Of a stretch of 42,274 nucleotides of DNA, positions 25,805 to 35,566 are shown in pieces. This DNA is from an uncultured Pelagibacteraceae bacterium (GTDB lineage: Bacteria > Pseudomonadota > Alphaproteobacteria > Pelagibacterales > Pelagibacteraceae): assembly GCA_902573705.1 (NCBI GenBank), contig CACGKR010000004.1, positions 1 through 42,274 of the forward strand, in the 5' to 3' direction. The stretch's first letter is position 1. Each line of letters starts with the position of its first letter. A model generated the notes under the pieces. The model did not search any database. It was not told the DNA's origin and saw nothing but the letters and a program-made list of their open reading frames with translations. The translations under genes and the position numbers were made by a program.

Positions 25805-26471
25805 AAGTTTCTAAATTTGTTAAATGATAAAATTTATTAAAACTCTCAAAACCATTCAATTTATTTTTTTGCAATAACTCATCCCATATTTCAGTAATAG
25901 AGAAATTTTCTATTCTATATTTTTTAAATAAATTTCTATTCAGGATTTGACAACCAATATAAATAAAATTATTTTCTTTTTCTCTTTTAAGTAAATTATT
26001 TCTTAATTGGAAATCTCCTCTAAAGCTTTTATCAAAACTCAACTCTTTTTCTGCGGTTAAAAGGATATTGCTTAATTTATTTAAAAAATAAAAATTACAC
26101 ATATCTTTAATCTCTTTTATATGCATTTCATTCCAGAGAGTATCAGGATTAAAAATCAAATAATCACTGTCAGACGAATTGTTAATCATATTCAGTATAC
26201 CACCTCCTGTATCCAAAATATCTTTTCCATCGTTAATTATTTGAATATTAATAGGAAAATTTTTATTTTTTACAAAATTTGAAATTTGTTCACTTAAATA
26301 AAAGGTATTTAAATAAATTTTTTTAATACCTAATTTAATAATTACTGAGATACATTTTTCTAAAATAGTTTTATCTTTGAAGAACAGTAAGGGTTTTGGT
26401 GTTTTCAAAGTTAATGGATTTAACCTTTTTCCCAAACCTGCACATAAAATTAATGCTGAACTAACTTGCAT
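25782..26471 (-). CDS. murU: MurU-like N-acetylmuramate-1-phosphate uridylyltransferase
   Basis: A 229-residue nucleotidyltransferase. The NTP loop is LCAGLGKRLNPLTLKTPKPL, and the metal and sugar site includes NDGKDILDTGGGIL and IFNPDTLW. Upstream, with an 11-bp overlap, is an aminoglycoside-phosphotransferase-like kinase; this pair is the AmgK-MurU route that turns MurNAc to UDP-MurNAc, bypassing de novo synthesis in Pseudomonas and others. The sequence alone cannot separate MurNAc from other sugar phosphates, so the call rests on the pairing. Confidence 0.85.
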   Translation of the reverse strand: MQVSSALILCAGLGKRLNPLTLKTPKPLLFFKDKTILEKCISVIIKLGIKKIYLNTFYLSEQISNFVKNKNFPINIQIINDGKDILDTGGGILNMINNSSDSDYLIFNPDTLWNEMHIKEIKDMCNFYFLNKLSNILLTAEKELSFDKSFRGDFQLRNNLLKREKENNFIYIGCQILNRNLFKKYRIENFSITEIWDELLQKNKLNGFESFNKFYHLTNLETFKKLKDL

Positions 26472-27417
26472 TTAGCTCTTTTTTGAAATTTTGATTTAAA
26501 AGATTATTTAAATCTTTAAATACTTTATTTTTGTCAATCCTAATACTAATCAATTTCCACGCATAAGGAATTAATTTTAAATATTTAATTTTACCATCTC
26601 TAATAGCTAAACGAGTAAATATACCAATTATTTTTAAATTTCGTAGGACTGATAAAATTTCAAAATCATTCTTAAATTTTTTTTTATTTATATTCTTATT
26701 TTTACTCAAATAAAAATTGAACATCTTTTTTTTTAAAGACTCGGAAGTTTTAAGTCTTACATCATCTACAAAAGAAGCTAAATCGTAAGCTCTATTTCCA
26801 ATCAAAGCATCTTGACTATCTATTATACCTATCTTCTCTTTTACTAGCATTAAATTAGATACATGAAAATCTCGGTGTACAAATATGTTATTTCTCAATT
26901 TCAAATTATTAACTATATCTTTAATTATTTTTTTAAACTCCTTAGTAAAATTAATGCTCTTATTTTTAAATAATTTATCTTTAATATACCAATCGCAAAA
27001 CAAATTGGCCTCTTTCATAAGAATTGCTTTGCTATATTTTGGAATAGTATATGTGTTTTTTTTAAAACTTTTTATTTTTCTATTTTTTATAATTTGAATC
27101 TGATTTAATAATTTTATTGCATTTTTAAAGTAAATAAATTTTTTAGTTTTTTTTTTTTTTAAAACTTTATAAATTGAATTGTCACCAAAATCCTCTATCT
27201 CAATAAAATTCTTATTATAATTTTGATAATATGTAATTGGTGCTAAAATTTTGTTTATTATTAAAATTTTATTAATAGCATCATAGACTAGTAAGTTTTT
27301 AAATTTTTCTTTTTCAGCAAAAACAACAATTGAGGAGAAATTTTTATTTCTTTTTCTATAAAATTTACGAAATGATGCATCCCCTTTAATTTTTTTTAAA
27401 TTCTTTAAATTATTCAT
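26461..27417 (-). CDS. amgK: AmgK-like anomeric sugar kinase (aminoglycoside phosphotransferase fold)
   Basis: A 318-residue kinase. The catalytic loop is FVHRDFHVSNLML with D183 and N188; the metal Asp is D200 in GIIDSQDA. The N-terminal KGDASFRKFYR fits the ATP-binding start of AmgK. It would phosphorylate MurNAc or GlcNAc at C1 for murein recycling. The protein is very Lys/Asn-rich through A-run codons. It lies 8 bp after tsaE and overlaps murU, in the tsaE-amgK-murU order often seen in alphaproteobacteria. Confidence 0.85.
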   Translation of the reverse strand: MNNLKNLKKIKGDASFRKFYRKRNKNFSSIVVFAEKEKFKNLLVYDAINKILIINKILAPITYYQNYNKNFIEIEDFGDNSIYKVLKKKKTKKFIYFKNAIKLLNQIQIIKNRKIKSFKKNTYTIPKYSKAILMKEANLFCDWYIKDKLFKNKSINFTKEFKKIIKDIVNNLKLRNNIFVHRDFHVSNLMLVKEKIGIIDSQDALIGNRAYDLASFVDDVRLKTSESLKKKMFNFYLSKNKNINKKKFKNDFEILSVLRNLKIIGIFTRLAIRDGKIKYLKLIPYAWKLISIRIDKNKVFKDLNNLLNQNFKKELNAS

Positions 27418-27425
27418 TAAATTTA

Positions 27426-27881
27426 CTACAGATCTATACCTTTAACTTGTACTGATCTTTTCTTGTGATTATCCTCATAATTAAATCTTAATTCTATCAA
27501 ATTTTTTGGTTTTTCTTTTATAATTTGTGGCCATTCAATCAATGTAATAGCTCTTGAATATGACTCAAATAAATTTAAATTTTTGACCTCCTCTACTGAT
27601 TTTAATCTAAATAAATCATAATGATTTATCTTCATTTGATTGATTTCGTACTCATTTAAAAGATTAAATGTAGGACTTGTGATTTCACTCAACTTTAGAT
27701 TATTTTTTTTTTGAAATGCGTTGATTAAATATTTTATAAAAGTGGTTTTTCCAACTCCCATTTCACCATATAAAAAAATTATATCTCCAACCTTGATTTT
27801 TTTAAGGATTTTATTCGCTAAATCTTTAGTTCTATTTTCTGAAGATAAATCAATCTTTTCGTTATTAATAGCGGTAGGCAT
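27426..27881 (-). CDS. tsaE: TsaE, ATPase of tRNA threonylcarbamoyladenosine synthesis
   Basis: A 151-residue P-loop ATPase that assists TsaB and TsaD in making the t6A modification of ANN-decoding tRNAs. The P-loop is [17 protein letters not shown], and the family motif [12 protein letters not shown] comes next. [10 protein letters not shown] and the segment [10 protein letters not shown] complete the signature. It overlaps the end of ahcY by 17 bp and precedes amgK by 8 bp. Confidence 0.96.
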   Translation of the reverse strand: MPTAINNEKIDLSSENRTKDLANKILKKIKVGDIIFLYGEMGVGKTTFIKYLINAFQKKNNLKLSEITSPTFNLLNEYEINQMKINHYDLFRLKSVEEVKNLNLFESYSRAITLIEWPQIIKEKPKNLIELRFNYEDNHKKRSVQVKGIDL

Positions 27882-29151
27882 CAGGTTTGAATGGACCTTC
27901 CATTTTTACACTAATGTAGTCTGCCTGATCTTTTGACAACTTTGTTAACTTCGCTCCTACTTTTTTAAGATGTAATGTTGCAACTTTCTCATCCAAGTGT
28001 TTAGGTAAAACGTAAACTTTATTTTCATAGTTTTTAGAATTTTCCCATAGTTCTATTTGGGCAATTACCTGATTAGTGAATGAAGCACTCATTACAAAAC
28101 TTGGGTGACCTGTACCACAACCTAGATTTACCAATCTTCCTTCTGCAAGTAATATTATTCTTTTTTTGCTTGGTAAGGTGATTTCATGAACTTGAGGCTT
28201 TATTTCGTCCCATTTATAATTTTTTAATGCATCTACTTGTATCTCATTGTCAAAATGTCCAATGTTACATAAAATAGCTCGGTCTTTCATTTCTCTCATG
28301 TGGTCTGCTGTGACAATGTCTTTATTTCCTGTAGCTGTAACAACAATATCTGCTTCACTTATCATGTCGTCCATTGTTACCACCTCATAACCCTCCATAG
28401 CAGCTTGCAATGCACATATAGGATCTGTTTCTGTAATCATCACCCGTGCACCTGATACTCTTAAGGATGCTGCGCTACCTTTACCTACGTCTCCAAACCC
28501 TGCAACAATAGCTACTTTACCAGACATCATTACATCTGTTGCTCTTTTAATTCCATCAACTAAACTTTCTCTACATCCATACAGATTATCAAATTTAGAT
28601 TTTGTTACAGAGTCATTAACGTTTATTGCTGGCACTAATAAAGTTCCCTCTGTTTCCATTTTTTTAAGTGCTAAAACACCTGTAGTGGTTTCCTCAGATA
28701 AACCCTTGATATCTTTCATTAAGTCTTTGTAATCTTTATGCATTAAAGCTGTTAAATCTCCTCCGTCGTCCAATATCATATTCGGTTTCCAATCTTTTTT
28801 ACCCTCGACTGTTTGTTTCACACACCACCAGTATTCCTCTTCTGTTTCACCTTTCCATGCAAATACCGGTATACCAGCTTTAGCTATTGCTGCAGCCGCA
28901 TGATCCTGAGTTGAAAAAATATTACAAGATGACCATCTTACTTCGGCTCCTAAATGAACTAAAGTTTCTATCAGAACTGCTGTTTGTATTGTCATATGCA
29001 GACAACCAACAATTTTTGCTCCTTTTAGTGGATGTTTTCCAGCATATTCCTCTCTAAGTGCCATTAGTCCGGGCATTTCACTCTCGGCTATCGAAATTTC
29101 TTTACGTCCAAAATCTGCTTGAGATAAATCTTTTACTTTAAAATCTTCCAT
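27865..29151 (-). CDS. ahcY: Adenosylhomocysteinase
   Basis: A 428-residue NAD-dependent enzyme that splits S-adenosylhomocysteine into adenosine and homocysteine, keeping the SAM cycle running for methyltransferases such as Cfa. Seen are [32 protein letters not shown], the NAD motif [16 protein letters not shown] and the C-terminal KPDAYRY that contacts NAD of the neighbour subunit. It is close to the 432-residue animal length and lacks the insertion of about 40 residues common in bacterial enzymes. It follows chvG by 44 bp, without a Shine-Dalgarno I can recognise. Confidence 0.97.
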   Translation of the reverse strand: MEDFKVKDLSQADFGRKEISIAESEMPGLMALREEYAGKHPLKGAKIVGCLHMTIQTAVLIETLVHLGAEVRWSSCNIFSTQDHAAAAIAKAGIPVFAWKGETEEEYWWCVKQTVEGKKDWKPNMILDDGGDLTALMHKDYKDLMKDIKGLSEETTTGVLALKKMETEGTLLVPAINVNDSVTKSKFDNLYGCRESLVDGIKRATDVMMSGKVAIVAGFGDVGKGSAASLRVSGARVMITETDPICALQAAMEGYEVVTMDDMISEADIVVTATGNKDIVTADHMREMKDRAILCNIGHFDNEIQVDALKNYKWDEIKPQVHEITLPSKKRIILLAEGRLVNLGCGTGHPSFVMSASFTNQVIAQIELWENSKNYENKVYVLPKHLDEKVATLHLKKVGAKLTKLSKDQADYISVKMEGPFKPDAYRY

Positions 29152-29173
29152 GGGTGGCTTCTAGCAAATAAGA

Positions 29174-29187
29174 ATTGATTAATCAAT
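29174..29187 (-). promoter_or_regulatory. Perfect 14-bp palindrome ahead of ahcY
   Basis: ATTGATTAATCAAT, a perfect palindrome, sits in the 44-bp gap between chvG and ahcY, 22 bases before the ahcY ATG. It could be an operator for a dimeric regulator or a weak hairpin. An AT-rich palindrome of this size may also arise by chance, so function is unproven. Confidence 0.35.
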
Positions 29188-29195
29188 AGAACACT

Positions 29196-30737
29196 TTATG
29201 CTTTTGGGAAAATAATTTCCATACTTGCCCCCATTTCACCAGTTCTATTGGATGCTTTTATTGATGCATTATGTAAATCAACTAAGTTTTTTACGATATT
29301 TAATCCAAGTCCAGAATGTTGTCCAAATTTATCTGGTCTATTACTATAAAATCTATTAAATATTTTATTTGTGTCTTTTTCCTTAAATCCTTGACCTTCA
29401 TCTAATACATTAATAACAACTTTATTATCATTTAATTTAGAAACTTTAACTACTACATCCTTGTTGTCTTGACTAAAAGATATCGCATTTTCTAAAAGAT
29501 TAGCAATAATTTGTTCTATCCTGTTCTCAATTCCATTAATAAAATATTTACCTTTACCATCATTTTTATAAGTAATATTTATTCCTCTTTTCAATTTGTG
29601 TATATTATTAAAATCGTCTACGACAGATCTTATAATTGGTTCAACATCCAATTTCTTTATCTTTTCTTTACTTAACGCAACTTCATCTTTAAGCATTTGT
29701 GAATAATCAGTTATTAATCTCTCAATTCTTTGTACATCGTGACTTAAAATATTTATTAACTTTATTCTTTGATCAATATCATTCGTATCATGAAGTATTT
29801 CTGAAGCACTTTTAAGAGAAGCTAGAGGATTTCTAATTTCATGTACTAGATCTGTAGAAAAATTTTCTGCATGAGAAATTCTTTTTTGTAATTCAAACGT
29901 CATGTCATCTAAAGAGTTTGATAGCAAGCCCAATTCATCATTTCTTAATTTTAATGTGTCAATATTTATAGTTTTTAAATTTTTATCTTTTATTGTCCTT
30001 GTGTAATTTACTAAATTTTTAATCGGTTTCAAAAAGTATCTATTTAAAACAAAGGAAAAAATAAAAATTACAACACCCACAGCAATAGCAGTTCTAATTA
30101 CAAAAGATTTTCTCTCATCGATTGCTGCTTTTATATCATTTGCATTCTCGGTGATAGCAAGATAACCAATATTTATTCCATTTTGCATCACATTTTTTAT
30201 TGTTGTTAATTTAAATTTATTAAATTCCTCTTGAGTAAAAGTAAAAGGAATACCAAAATTTTTAGATCCAGCATAATTGAACAAAATGTCCTTCAATGAA
30301 ACAGAATTATCTTTTCCAATATCTATATTTTTTTTTTCTGTAATCTCTTTTGTCTTTTTTTCGTTCAAAATTTCTAATTCAACAGTATCTAATCTTTTAG
30401 AAAAAGATCTTGGATCAAGATCTAAAGTATCAGTATCACCAACTAAATCCAATTGGTTATCAAAAAAAATTACTCTATCAAGATTTTGAAATAAAAATCT
30501 TGTCGAAAATAAAAATTTTCTTATATCTTCTTCAACAAACTTTACATCTAATCTTGTTAGATTATCAATTGTATTGTTAATTACCTCAATATGATTTGAA
30601 GATTTTTTTTTAATTAAGTTTGGTTGAACATTTTTCAAATATAAAAATGTAAAGAGACCTATTATGGTAAAAAATATGAAGTTAATAAATAAAAATTTTT
30701 TTAAAATAGATAAATTTTTAAGAAAATTGCTTAACAT
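29196..30737 (-). CDS. chvG: Sensor histidine kinase ChvG
   Basis: A 513-residue membrane kinase. Two helices (about 14-34 and 211-232) flank a periplasmic sensor of some 175 residues. A HAMP-like stretch and the dimerisation helix follow, with H299 in VHEIRNPLAS, and the ATPase domain has NLLENAISFSQD and GLGLNIVKNLVDLH. ChvG-ChvI of rhizobia senses acid and envelope signals. It overlaps chvI by one base (TAATG). In rhizobia hprK and PTS genes lie between chvG and ahcY; here they do not. Confidence 0.9.
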   Translation of the reverse strand: MLSNFLKNLSILKKFLFINFIFFTIIGLFTFLYLKNVQPNLIKKKSSNHIEVINNTIDNLTRLDVKFVEEDIRKFLFSTRFLFQNLDRVIFFDNQLDLVGDTDTLDLDPRSFSKRLDTVELEILNEKKTKEITEKKNIDIGKDNSVSLKDILFNYAGSKNFGIPFTFTQEEFNKFKLTTIKNVMQNGINIGYLAITENANDIKAAIDERKSFVIRTAIAVGVVIFIFSFVLNRYFLKPIKNLVNYTRTIKDKNLKTINIDTLKLRNDELGLLSNSLDDMTFELQKRISHAENFSTDLVHEIRNPLASLKSASEILHDTNDIDQRIKLINILSHDVQRIERLITDYSQMLKDEVALSKEKIKKLDVEPIIRSVVDDFNNIHKLKRGINITYKNDGKGKYFINGIENRIEQIIANLLENAISFSQDNKDVVVKVSKLNDNKVVINVLDEGQGFKEKDTNKIFNRFYSNRPDKFGQHSGLGLNIVKNLVDLHNASIKASNRTGEMGASMEIIFPKA

Positions 30738-31444
30738 TAACTAACATTCCACCTATATCCACTTCCATATCTTGTCTCAATAGCTGAAAATTCTGGATCA
30801 ACTTTTTTAAATTTTTTTCTGATTCTTTTTACATGACTATCAATTGTTCGATCCTCTATATCTGTATCTTCTCTATATGCTATATCCATTAATTGCGCTC
30901 TCTCTTTTATAATCCCTGGTCTTTTAGCAAGTTCTTTAACTAATAAGAATTCTGTAGTTGTTAACTTGTCTGGTAACTGTTTTCCATCCCACTCACACTC
31001 CAGTTGTGAAGGATCTAATTTTAATTTCCCATGAGATATGACACTTTTATTTTCTTCTAATACATCTTTTGAGTCTTTTTTTCTTAGTTGAACTCTAATT
31101 CTTTCTATTAAAACTTTTATTGAAAAACCTCCTGATTTTTTAATGAAATCATCAGCCCCTAGTTTTAATCCAAGCAACTCGTCTATTTCGTCATCTTTTG
31201 AAGTTAAGAAAATTACAGGTAAAGACGTTTTTTTTCTTAATTTTTTAAGTAATTCCTCACCATCCATTTTTGGCATTTTGATATCAACTATAGCTAAGTC
31301 TGGAGGTGTTCTTGATAAACCAATTAGTGCACTTTCTCCATCTATATAAGTTTGAACTTTAAATCCCTCTTTTTCAAGAGCTATACTAAGGCTTGTAAGA
31401 ATATTTCTATCATCATCTACTAAAGCAATTGTTTGTTTATCCAT
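30737..31444 (-). CDS. chvI: OmpR-family response regulator ChvI
   Basis: A 235-residue response regulator. The receiver has the acid pocket VDDDRN, the phosphoacceptor D54 in [11 protein letters not shown] and the Lys in GADDFIKK. A winged-helix DNA-binding domain follows, with [16 protein letters not shown] and [12 protein letters not shown]. It precedes chvG with a one-base overlap and follows polA by 45 bp, so it has space for its own promoter. ChvI-type pairing is supported by the adjacent kinase and by ahcY downstream. Confidence 0.92.
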   Translation of the reverse strand: MDKQTIALVDDDRNILTSLSIALEKEGFKVQTYIDGESALIGLSRTPPDLAIVDIKMPKMDGEELLKKLRKKTSLPVIFLTSKDDEIDELLGLKLGADDFIKKSGGFSIKVLIERIRVQLRKKDSKDVLEENKSVISHGKLKLDPSQLECEWDGKQLPDKLTTTEFLLVKELAKRPGIIKERAQLMDIAYREDTDIEDRTIDSHVKRIRKKFKKVDPEFSAIETRYGSGYRWNVS

Positions 31445-31489
31445 ATTGTCATATAAAAATACTAAATTGTTCTAATTTGGGCAATTAAA

Positions 31490-34264
31490 TTAGTGTAGAG
31501 CCCCCCAGTTTTCCCCAGTATTCAAATCTACTGTCAAAGGTATTGAAAAGGAATGCTGATCACTTTTGACAACACTAGACATTTCTTCATTTATCACTTT
31601 ACTGATTCTTTTCACATCTTCAATTGGGGTTTCAAAGATTAACTCATCATGAATTTGTAATAACATTTTTGTTTTTTGGTTTATTTTTTCATCCAATTTT
31701 TTACTTAATCTTATCATGGCAAGCCTCATTATCTCTGAGGCTGATCCTTGAATTGGTGCATTGATTGCTGCCCGTTCTTGAAAATTTCTTACATTATAAT
31801 TTTTATCGTTAATATTTATAAAATGTGATCTCCTTCCAAAAATATTATTCACATAACCACTTTTTCTACAAAATTTTATTGTTTCATCCATATAAACTTT
31901 AATTTCTGGAAATTTGGCAAAATATGAATTTAAAAATTCCTCAGCTTCATAATTAGATACCTTTATTTGTTTAGCTAAGCCATATTGAGATATTCCATAA
32001 ATAATGCCAAAATTTATTGCTTTTGCTTTTCTTCTTTGATCTTGATTTACTTTTTTAATTTCAACATTAAATATCTGACTTGCAGTTAATGAATGAATGT
32101 CTTCATTATTTTTGAACGCTTTTTTGAGTTCTTTTACATTAGCTAAATCTGCTAATATTCTCATTTCAATTTGATTATAGTCTGCAGAAATTAAAACATT
32201 ATCTTTTTCTGCTATAAAAGATTTTCTAATATCTCTTCCATCTTCACTTTTTATCGGAATGTTTTGTAAATTAGGATCACTGGATGCTAATCTTCCTGTA
32301 GTAGTGGCAGCAAGTAAAAATGAAGTATGAACTCTGTTTGTTGATGGATTAATATGCCCAGGAAGAGAGTCGGAATAAGTATTTTTAAGTTTAGAAACCT
32401 GTCTCCAATCCAAAACTAACTGAGGAAACTCGTATCCTTTAAAAGCAAGATCTTCCAGTACCGCTGCACTTGTAGCAAAACTACCTTTTTTGGTTTTTTT
32501 TAAATCTGCTATTTTAAGGTCATTATATAGAATTTCTCCAAGTTGTTTTGGAGATGCAATATTAAATTCTTTTTTAGATATCCTAAAAACACTTTTTTGA
32601 ATTTTTTCAATTTTTTTTTGAAATTTAGATGACAAAGTTTTTAAAAATTTATAGTTAATTTTAATACCCTCTATTTCCATAAAAGCTAAAATTTCTATCA
32701 TTGGTTTTTCAAAAACTTCATAAATATTTACCATCTTTTCATCTTTAAGACTTTTTTTAAATTTTTTGTATAATCTAAAAGTTATATCAGCATCCTCAGC
32801 AGCATAATCTTTTGCTTTTTCTAAGTTAACATCTTTAAAATTAATTTCTTTTTTTCCAGTTCCTACTAAATCTTTAAAAGTAATAGTTTTATGATTTAAA
32901 TGAATTTCTGATAATGAATCCATATTATGTCTATTTTTTCCAGCGTCCAAAACGTAAGACATTAGCATTGTATCTTCCATGGTAGAAATAGTGATGCCGT
33001 GTTTAAATAAAACGATAAAATCAAATTTAATATTTTGACCAATTTTTCTTATGCTCGAATCTTCAAGTAATGGTTTTAATTTTTTTAAAACCAATTCTTT
33101 ATTTAAATTATTTTGTGACTCATGGCCTAATGGAATGTAACAAGCTTTGCCAATTTTAGAACTCAAAGAAATTCCAATTAAATCAGCTTGATGTGGATCT
33201 AAAGAACTTGTTTCCGTATCAACGGCAACCTCTCCTACTTCTTCAGCTTCATTAATCCAATTGTCAATTTCTTTAAGATCTTTAATTAAGTGATAATCTT
33301 TTTTGCTAATTGAATTCTGAGTCTTTTTAGAAGCTATCTCTTTTTTAACACCTTCTAAATTTGGTTCCCCGTATATTGATATTGCTGAACTAAGAAGTCT
33401 GTTGAATTCCATTTCTCTCAAAAATTTATAAAGTTTATCTTTATCTATTTCTTTTAATTTAAATTCAGATAAATTTCTCTCTACAGGAGCATCATGTTTC
33501 AATGTCACTAGTTGTTTACTTATTAAAGCTTTGTCTTTATTTTCTATTAATGTTTCTCTTCTTTTATTCTGCTTAATTTCATGAGCAGATTTTAAGAGTT
33601 TTTCTAAATTGCCATACTTATTGATTAATTCTGCTGCTGTTTTTACTCCAATCCCAGGAACACCTGGAACATTATCGCTGCTGTCTCCAGCTAAAGCTTG
33701 AACATCAATTACTTTACTTGGATCAACACCAAATTTATTTTGAACATCTTCTTCAGAAATAAATTTATTCTTCATTGGATCAAAAATTCGAACTTTATTT
33801 GTAAATAACTGCATTAAGTCTTTATCTGAAGAAACAATGGTAACTTTTGCTCCTTTTTTTAAAATTTGATCAACATATGTTGCAATTAAATCGTCAGCTT
33901 CATAGTTGGCAAGATCAACAGAAGGTAAATTAAAAGCTAATACAGATTTTCTTATATATTCAAATTGAGGAGCTAAATCATCAGGAGCCTCTGAACGATT
34001 AGCTTTATAATCACTATAAATTTCATTCCTAAAAGTTTTTCTAGCAGAGTCAAAAATTACAGCGAAATGAGTTGGTTTATGTTTATTTTCTTTCGATTTT
34101 GAGTCTTCAAGAAGTTTAAACAACATACTACAAAAACCACTTACAGCTCCTGTAGGTAGTCCATCAATTTTTCTTGTTAAAGGAGGGAGTGCGTAATAAG
34201 CTCTAAATATATATCCAGATCCATCAATAAGATAAAAATGATCTGTTTTTTGAATTTCTCTCAT
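31490..34264 (-). CDS. polA: DNA polymerase I
   Basis: A 924-residue replication and repair polymerase. The 5'-3' exonuclease domain (about 1-290) starts YLIDGSGYIFRAYYAL and has GDSSDNVPGVPGIGVKTA. The 3'-5' proofreading domain retains VDTETSSLD (near residue 345) and AAEDADITFRLY. The polymerase domain has ISADYNQIEMRILADLA, KAINFGIIYGISQYGLA and QIHDELIFE. All three active sites look intact. It is divergent from bioY, with 46 bp between starts, and lies upstream of chvI in the same direction. Confidence 0.98.
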   Translation of the reverse strand: MREIQKTDHFYLIDGSGYIFRAYYALPPLTRKIDGLPTGAVSGFCSMLFKLLEDSKSKENKHKPTHFAVIFDSARKTFRNEIYSDYKANRSEAPDDLAPQFEYIRKSVLAFNLPSVDLANYEADDLIATYVDQILKKGAKVTIVSSDKDLMQLFTNKVRIFDPMKNKFISEEDVQNKFGVDPSKVIDVQALAGDSSDNVPGVPGIGVKTAAELINKYGNLEKLLKSAHEIKQNKRRETLIENKDKALISKQLVTLKHDAPVERNLSEFKLKEIDKDKLYKFLREMEFNRLLSSAISIYGEPNLEGVKKEIASKKTQNSISKKDYHLIKDLKEIDNWINEAEEVGEVAVDTETSSLDPHQADLIGISLSSKIGKACYIPLGHESQNNLNKELVLKKLKPLLEDSSIRKIGQNIKFDFIVLFKHGITISTMEDTMLMSYVLDAGKNRHNMDSLSEIHLNHKTITFKDLVGTGKKEINFKDVNLEKAKDYAAEDADITFRLYKKFKKSLKDEKMVNIYEVFEKPMIEILAFMEIEGIKINYKFLKTLSSKFQKKIEKIQKSVFRISKKEFNIASPKQLGEILYNDLKIADLKKTKKGSFATSAAVLEDLAFKGYEFPQLVLDWRQVSKLKNTYSDSLPGHINPSTNRVHTSFLLAATTTGRLASSDPNLQNIPIKSEDGRDIRKSFIAEKDNVLISADYNQIEMRILADLANVKELKKAFKNNEDIHSLTASQIFNVEIKKVNQDQRRKAKAINFGIIYGISQYGLAKQIKVSNYEAEEFLNSYFAKFPEIKVYMDETIKFCRKSGYVNNIFGRRSHFININDKNYNVRNFQERAAINAPIQGSASEIMRLAMIRLSKKLDEKINQKTKMLLQIHDELIFETPIEDVKRISKVINEEMSSVVKSDQHSFSIPLTVDLNTGENWGALH

Positions 34265-34310
34265 TAAAAATTAATATAGATTATAGATAAAAATAAGAGT
34301 ATTATTTTTT

Positions 34311-34862
34311 ATGGAACTTATAAAGCAAAATTCTCTATCACAAATAATTAAATCATTGATTATTATTTTTTTTGGCTCAATAATACTAGCTATTTCAGCA
34401 AAAATTAAAATTCCTTTTTATCCAGTACCAATGACTATGCAAACTTTTGTTGTATTATTATTAGGGATCAGCTTTGGATATAAAATAGCTGTTAGTACTG
34501 TAGGTTTGTATTTGATCGAGGGAATCGCTGGAATACCTGTTTTTTCTAATTCTCCAGAAAGAGGAGTGGGTTTAATTTACTTTACTGGTCCAACTATGGG
34601 TTATTTAGTGGGATTTATATCAGCGTGTTTTTTTGCATCTTTTGTAAAAACTAAAGACAGTTATTTTTTGATTTTTTTAAAATTAGTTTTATCAGTTTCA
34701 ACAATATATATTTTGGGCATTATTTGGTTGGGTATACTTATTGGATGGGAAAAACCTATTCTCCAACTGGGTGTTACGCCTTTTTTATTAGCTGAAATTA
34801 CAAAGATATCACTTTTAACTGTTCTTGCTAAAAAACTTTTGAGATTAAGAGAATTTATTTAG
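34311..34862 (+). CDS. bioY: Biotin transporter BioY
   Basis: A 183-residue S-component of ECF biotin uptake with about six helices. The family motif PVPMTMQTFVVLL is near residue 38-50, and YFTGPTMGYLVGFI is in the fourth helix region. BioY can work alone or with an EcfAT module; none is present here. It suggests the cell imports biotin. It is monocistronic and overlaps the regA end by 8 bp. Confidence 0.93.
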   Translation: MELIKQNSLSQIIKSLIIIFFGSIILAISAKIKIPFYPVPMTMQTFVVLLLGISFGYKIAVSTVGLYLIEGIAGIPVFSNSPERGVGLIYFTGPTMGYLVGFISACFFASFVKTKDSYFLIFLKLVLSVSTIYILGIIWLGILIGWEKPILQLGVTPFLLAEITKISLLTVLAKKLLRLREFI

Positions 34863-35418
34863 GAGATCTTTTTGAAAGAATTCTTTGTAGGGTTCTTCTA
34901 TGCATTTTGAGTCTTCTTGCTGTTTCAGATACATTTCTATTACATAGCTCAAACACTCTATGAATATGTTCCCACTTAACTCTATCTGCTGACATTGGAT
35001 TTTCTGGTGGTGCAGCCTTTTTAGATGGATCTGCTAGTAAAGCTTTTTCAACATCTTCAGCATCTGCCGGCTTGGCTAAATAATCAATTGCGCCTTCTTT
35101 AATAGCAGCAACTGCTGTCGGTATGTTTCCATAACCAGTTAGCATAATAATTCTACTATCTGAATTAGAAGTTTGAATTTCTTTAACAACCTCTAGTCCA
35201 TTACCATCTGCCAATCTTAAATCTACTACTGCAAACCCTGGTTTTTTTGCTTTAACAGAATCTATCCCTTTTTGTACACCTTCTGCTTGAATAACCTCGA
35301 AACCCTTCTTTTCCATAGCTCTAGCTAACCTTTCTCTAAAAGGGTTGTCATCATCAACTATTAACAGTGATTTATTATCGAAATCAGCTAAATTTTGAAG
35401 TGGTGCCTCGTTTTTCAT
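34855..35418 (-). CDS. regA: RegA/ActR-type redox response regulator
   Basis: A 187-residue response regulator of the RegA/PrrA/ActR family. The receiver has VDDDNPFRERLARAM, the phosphoacceptor D66 in VVDLRLADGNG and the Lys in IDYLAKPAD. A proline-rich linker follows, then the C-terminal Fis-like helix-turn-helix NVSETARRLKMHRRTLQRIL, which is nearly invariant in this family. RegA with the kinase RegB controls respiration and redox genes; no RegB is in the window. It is divergent from the decarboxylase gene across a 148-bp gap that holds two dyads. Confidence 0.92.
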   Translation of the reverse strand: MKNEAPLQNLADFDNKSLLIVDDDNPFRERLARAMEKKGFEVIQAEGVQKGIDSVKAKKPGFAVVDLRLADGNGLEVVKEIQTSNSDSRIIMLTGYGNIPTAVAAIKEGAIDYLAKPADAEDVEKALLADPSKKAAPPENPMSADRVKWEHIHRVFELCNRNVSETARRLKMHRRTLQRILSKRSPK

Positions 35419-35463
35419 AGATCTTATATGTATACTTTTCTCGAAAATTCAATAGGTAATTAT

Positions 35464-35505
35464 TTGCTTTACATTAAGCAACTATTCAATTAATTGCTGC
35501 AATTA
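35464..35505. promoter_or_regulatory. Two TTGC/GCAA dyads between regA and the decarboxylase gene
   Basis: TTGCTT (35464-35469) and AAGCAA (35476-35481) form one dyad; TAATTG (35491-35496) and CAATTA (35500-35505) form another. Both share the core TTGC...GCAA, with spacings of ten and one. The 148-bp gap between the divergent starts otherwise shows T runs and a G run at 35553-35558. They could be operators for RegA or another regulator; spacing differs, so the match may be chance. Confidence 0.3.
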
Positions 35506-35566
35506 CTAAAGTTTTTTAAAAAATAAAAGACTTTTTTTTGTTAAATTTTTTTGGGGGGCATTTAAA

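Noticed and set aside
27140..27170. Poly-T tract inside amgK as a terminator or frameshift
   Set aside because: The gene reads through in frame with intact kinase motifs on both sides, and there is no stem before the run.
35419..35566. tRNA or riboswitch in the 148-bp gap before the decarboxylase
   Set aside because: No cloverleaf, TTCGA arm or known polyamine leader motif is visible; only two short dyads and homopolymer runs.
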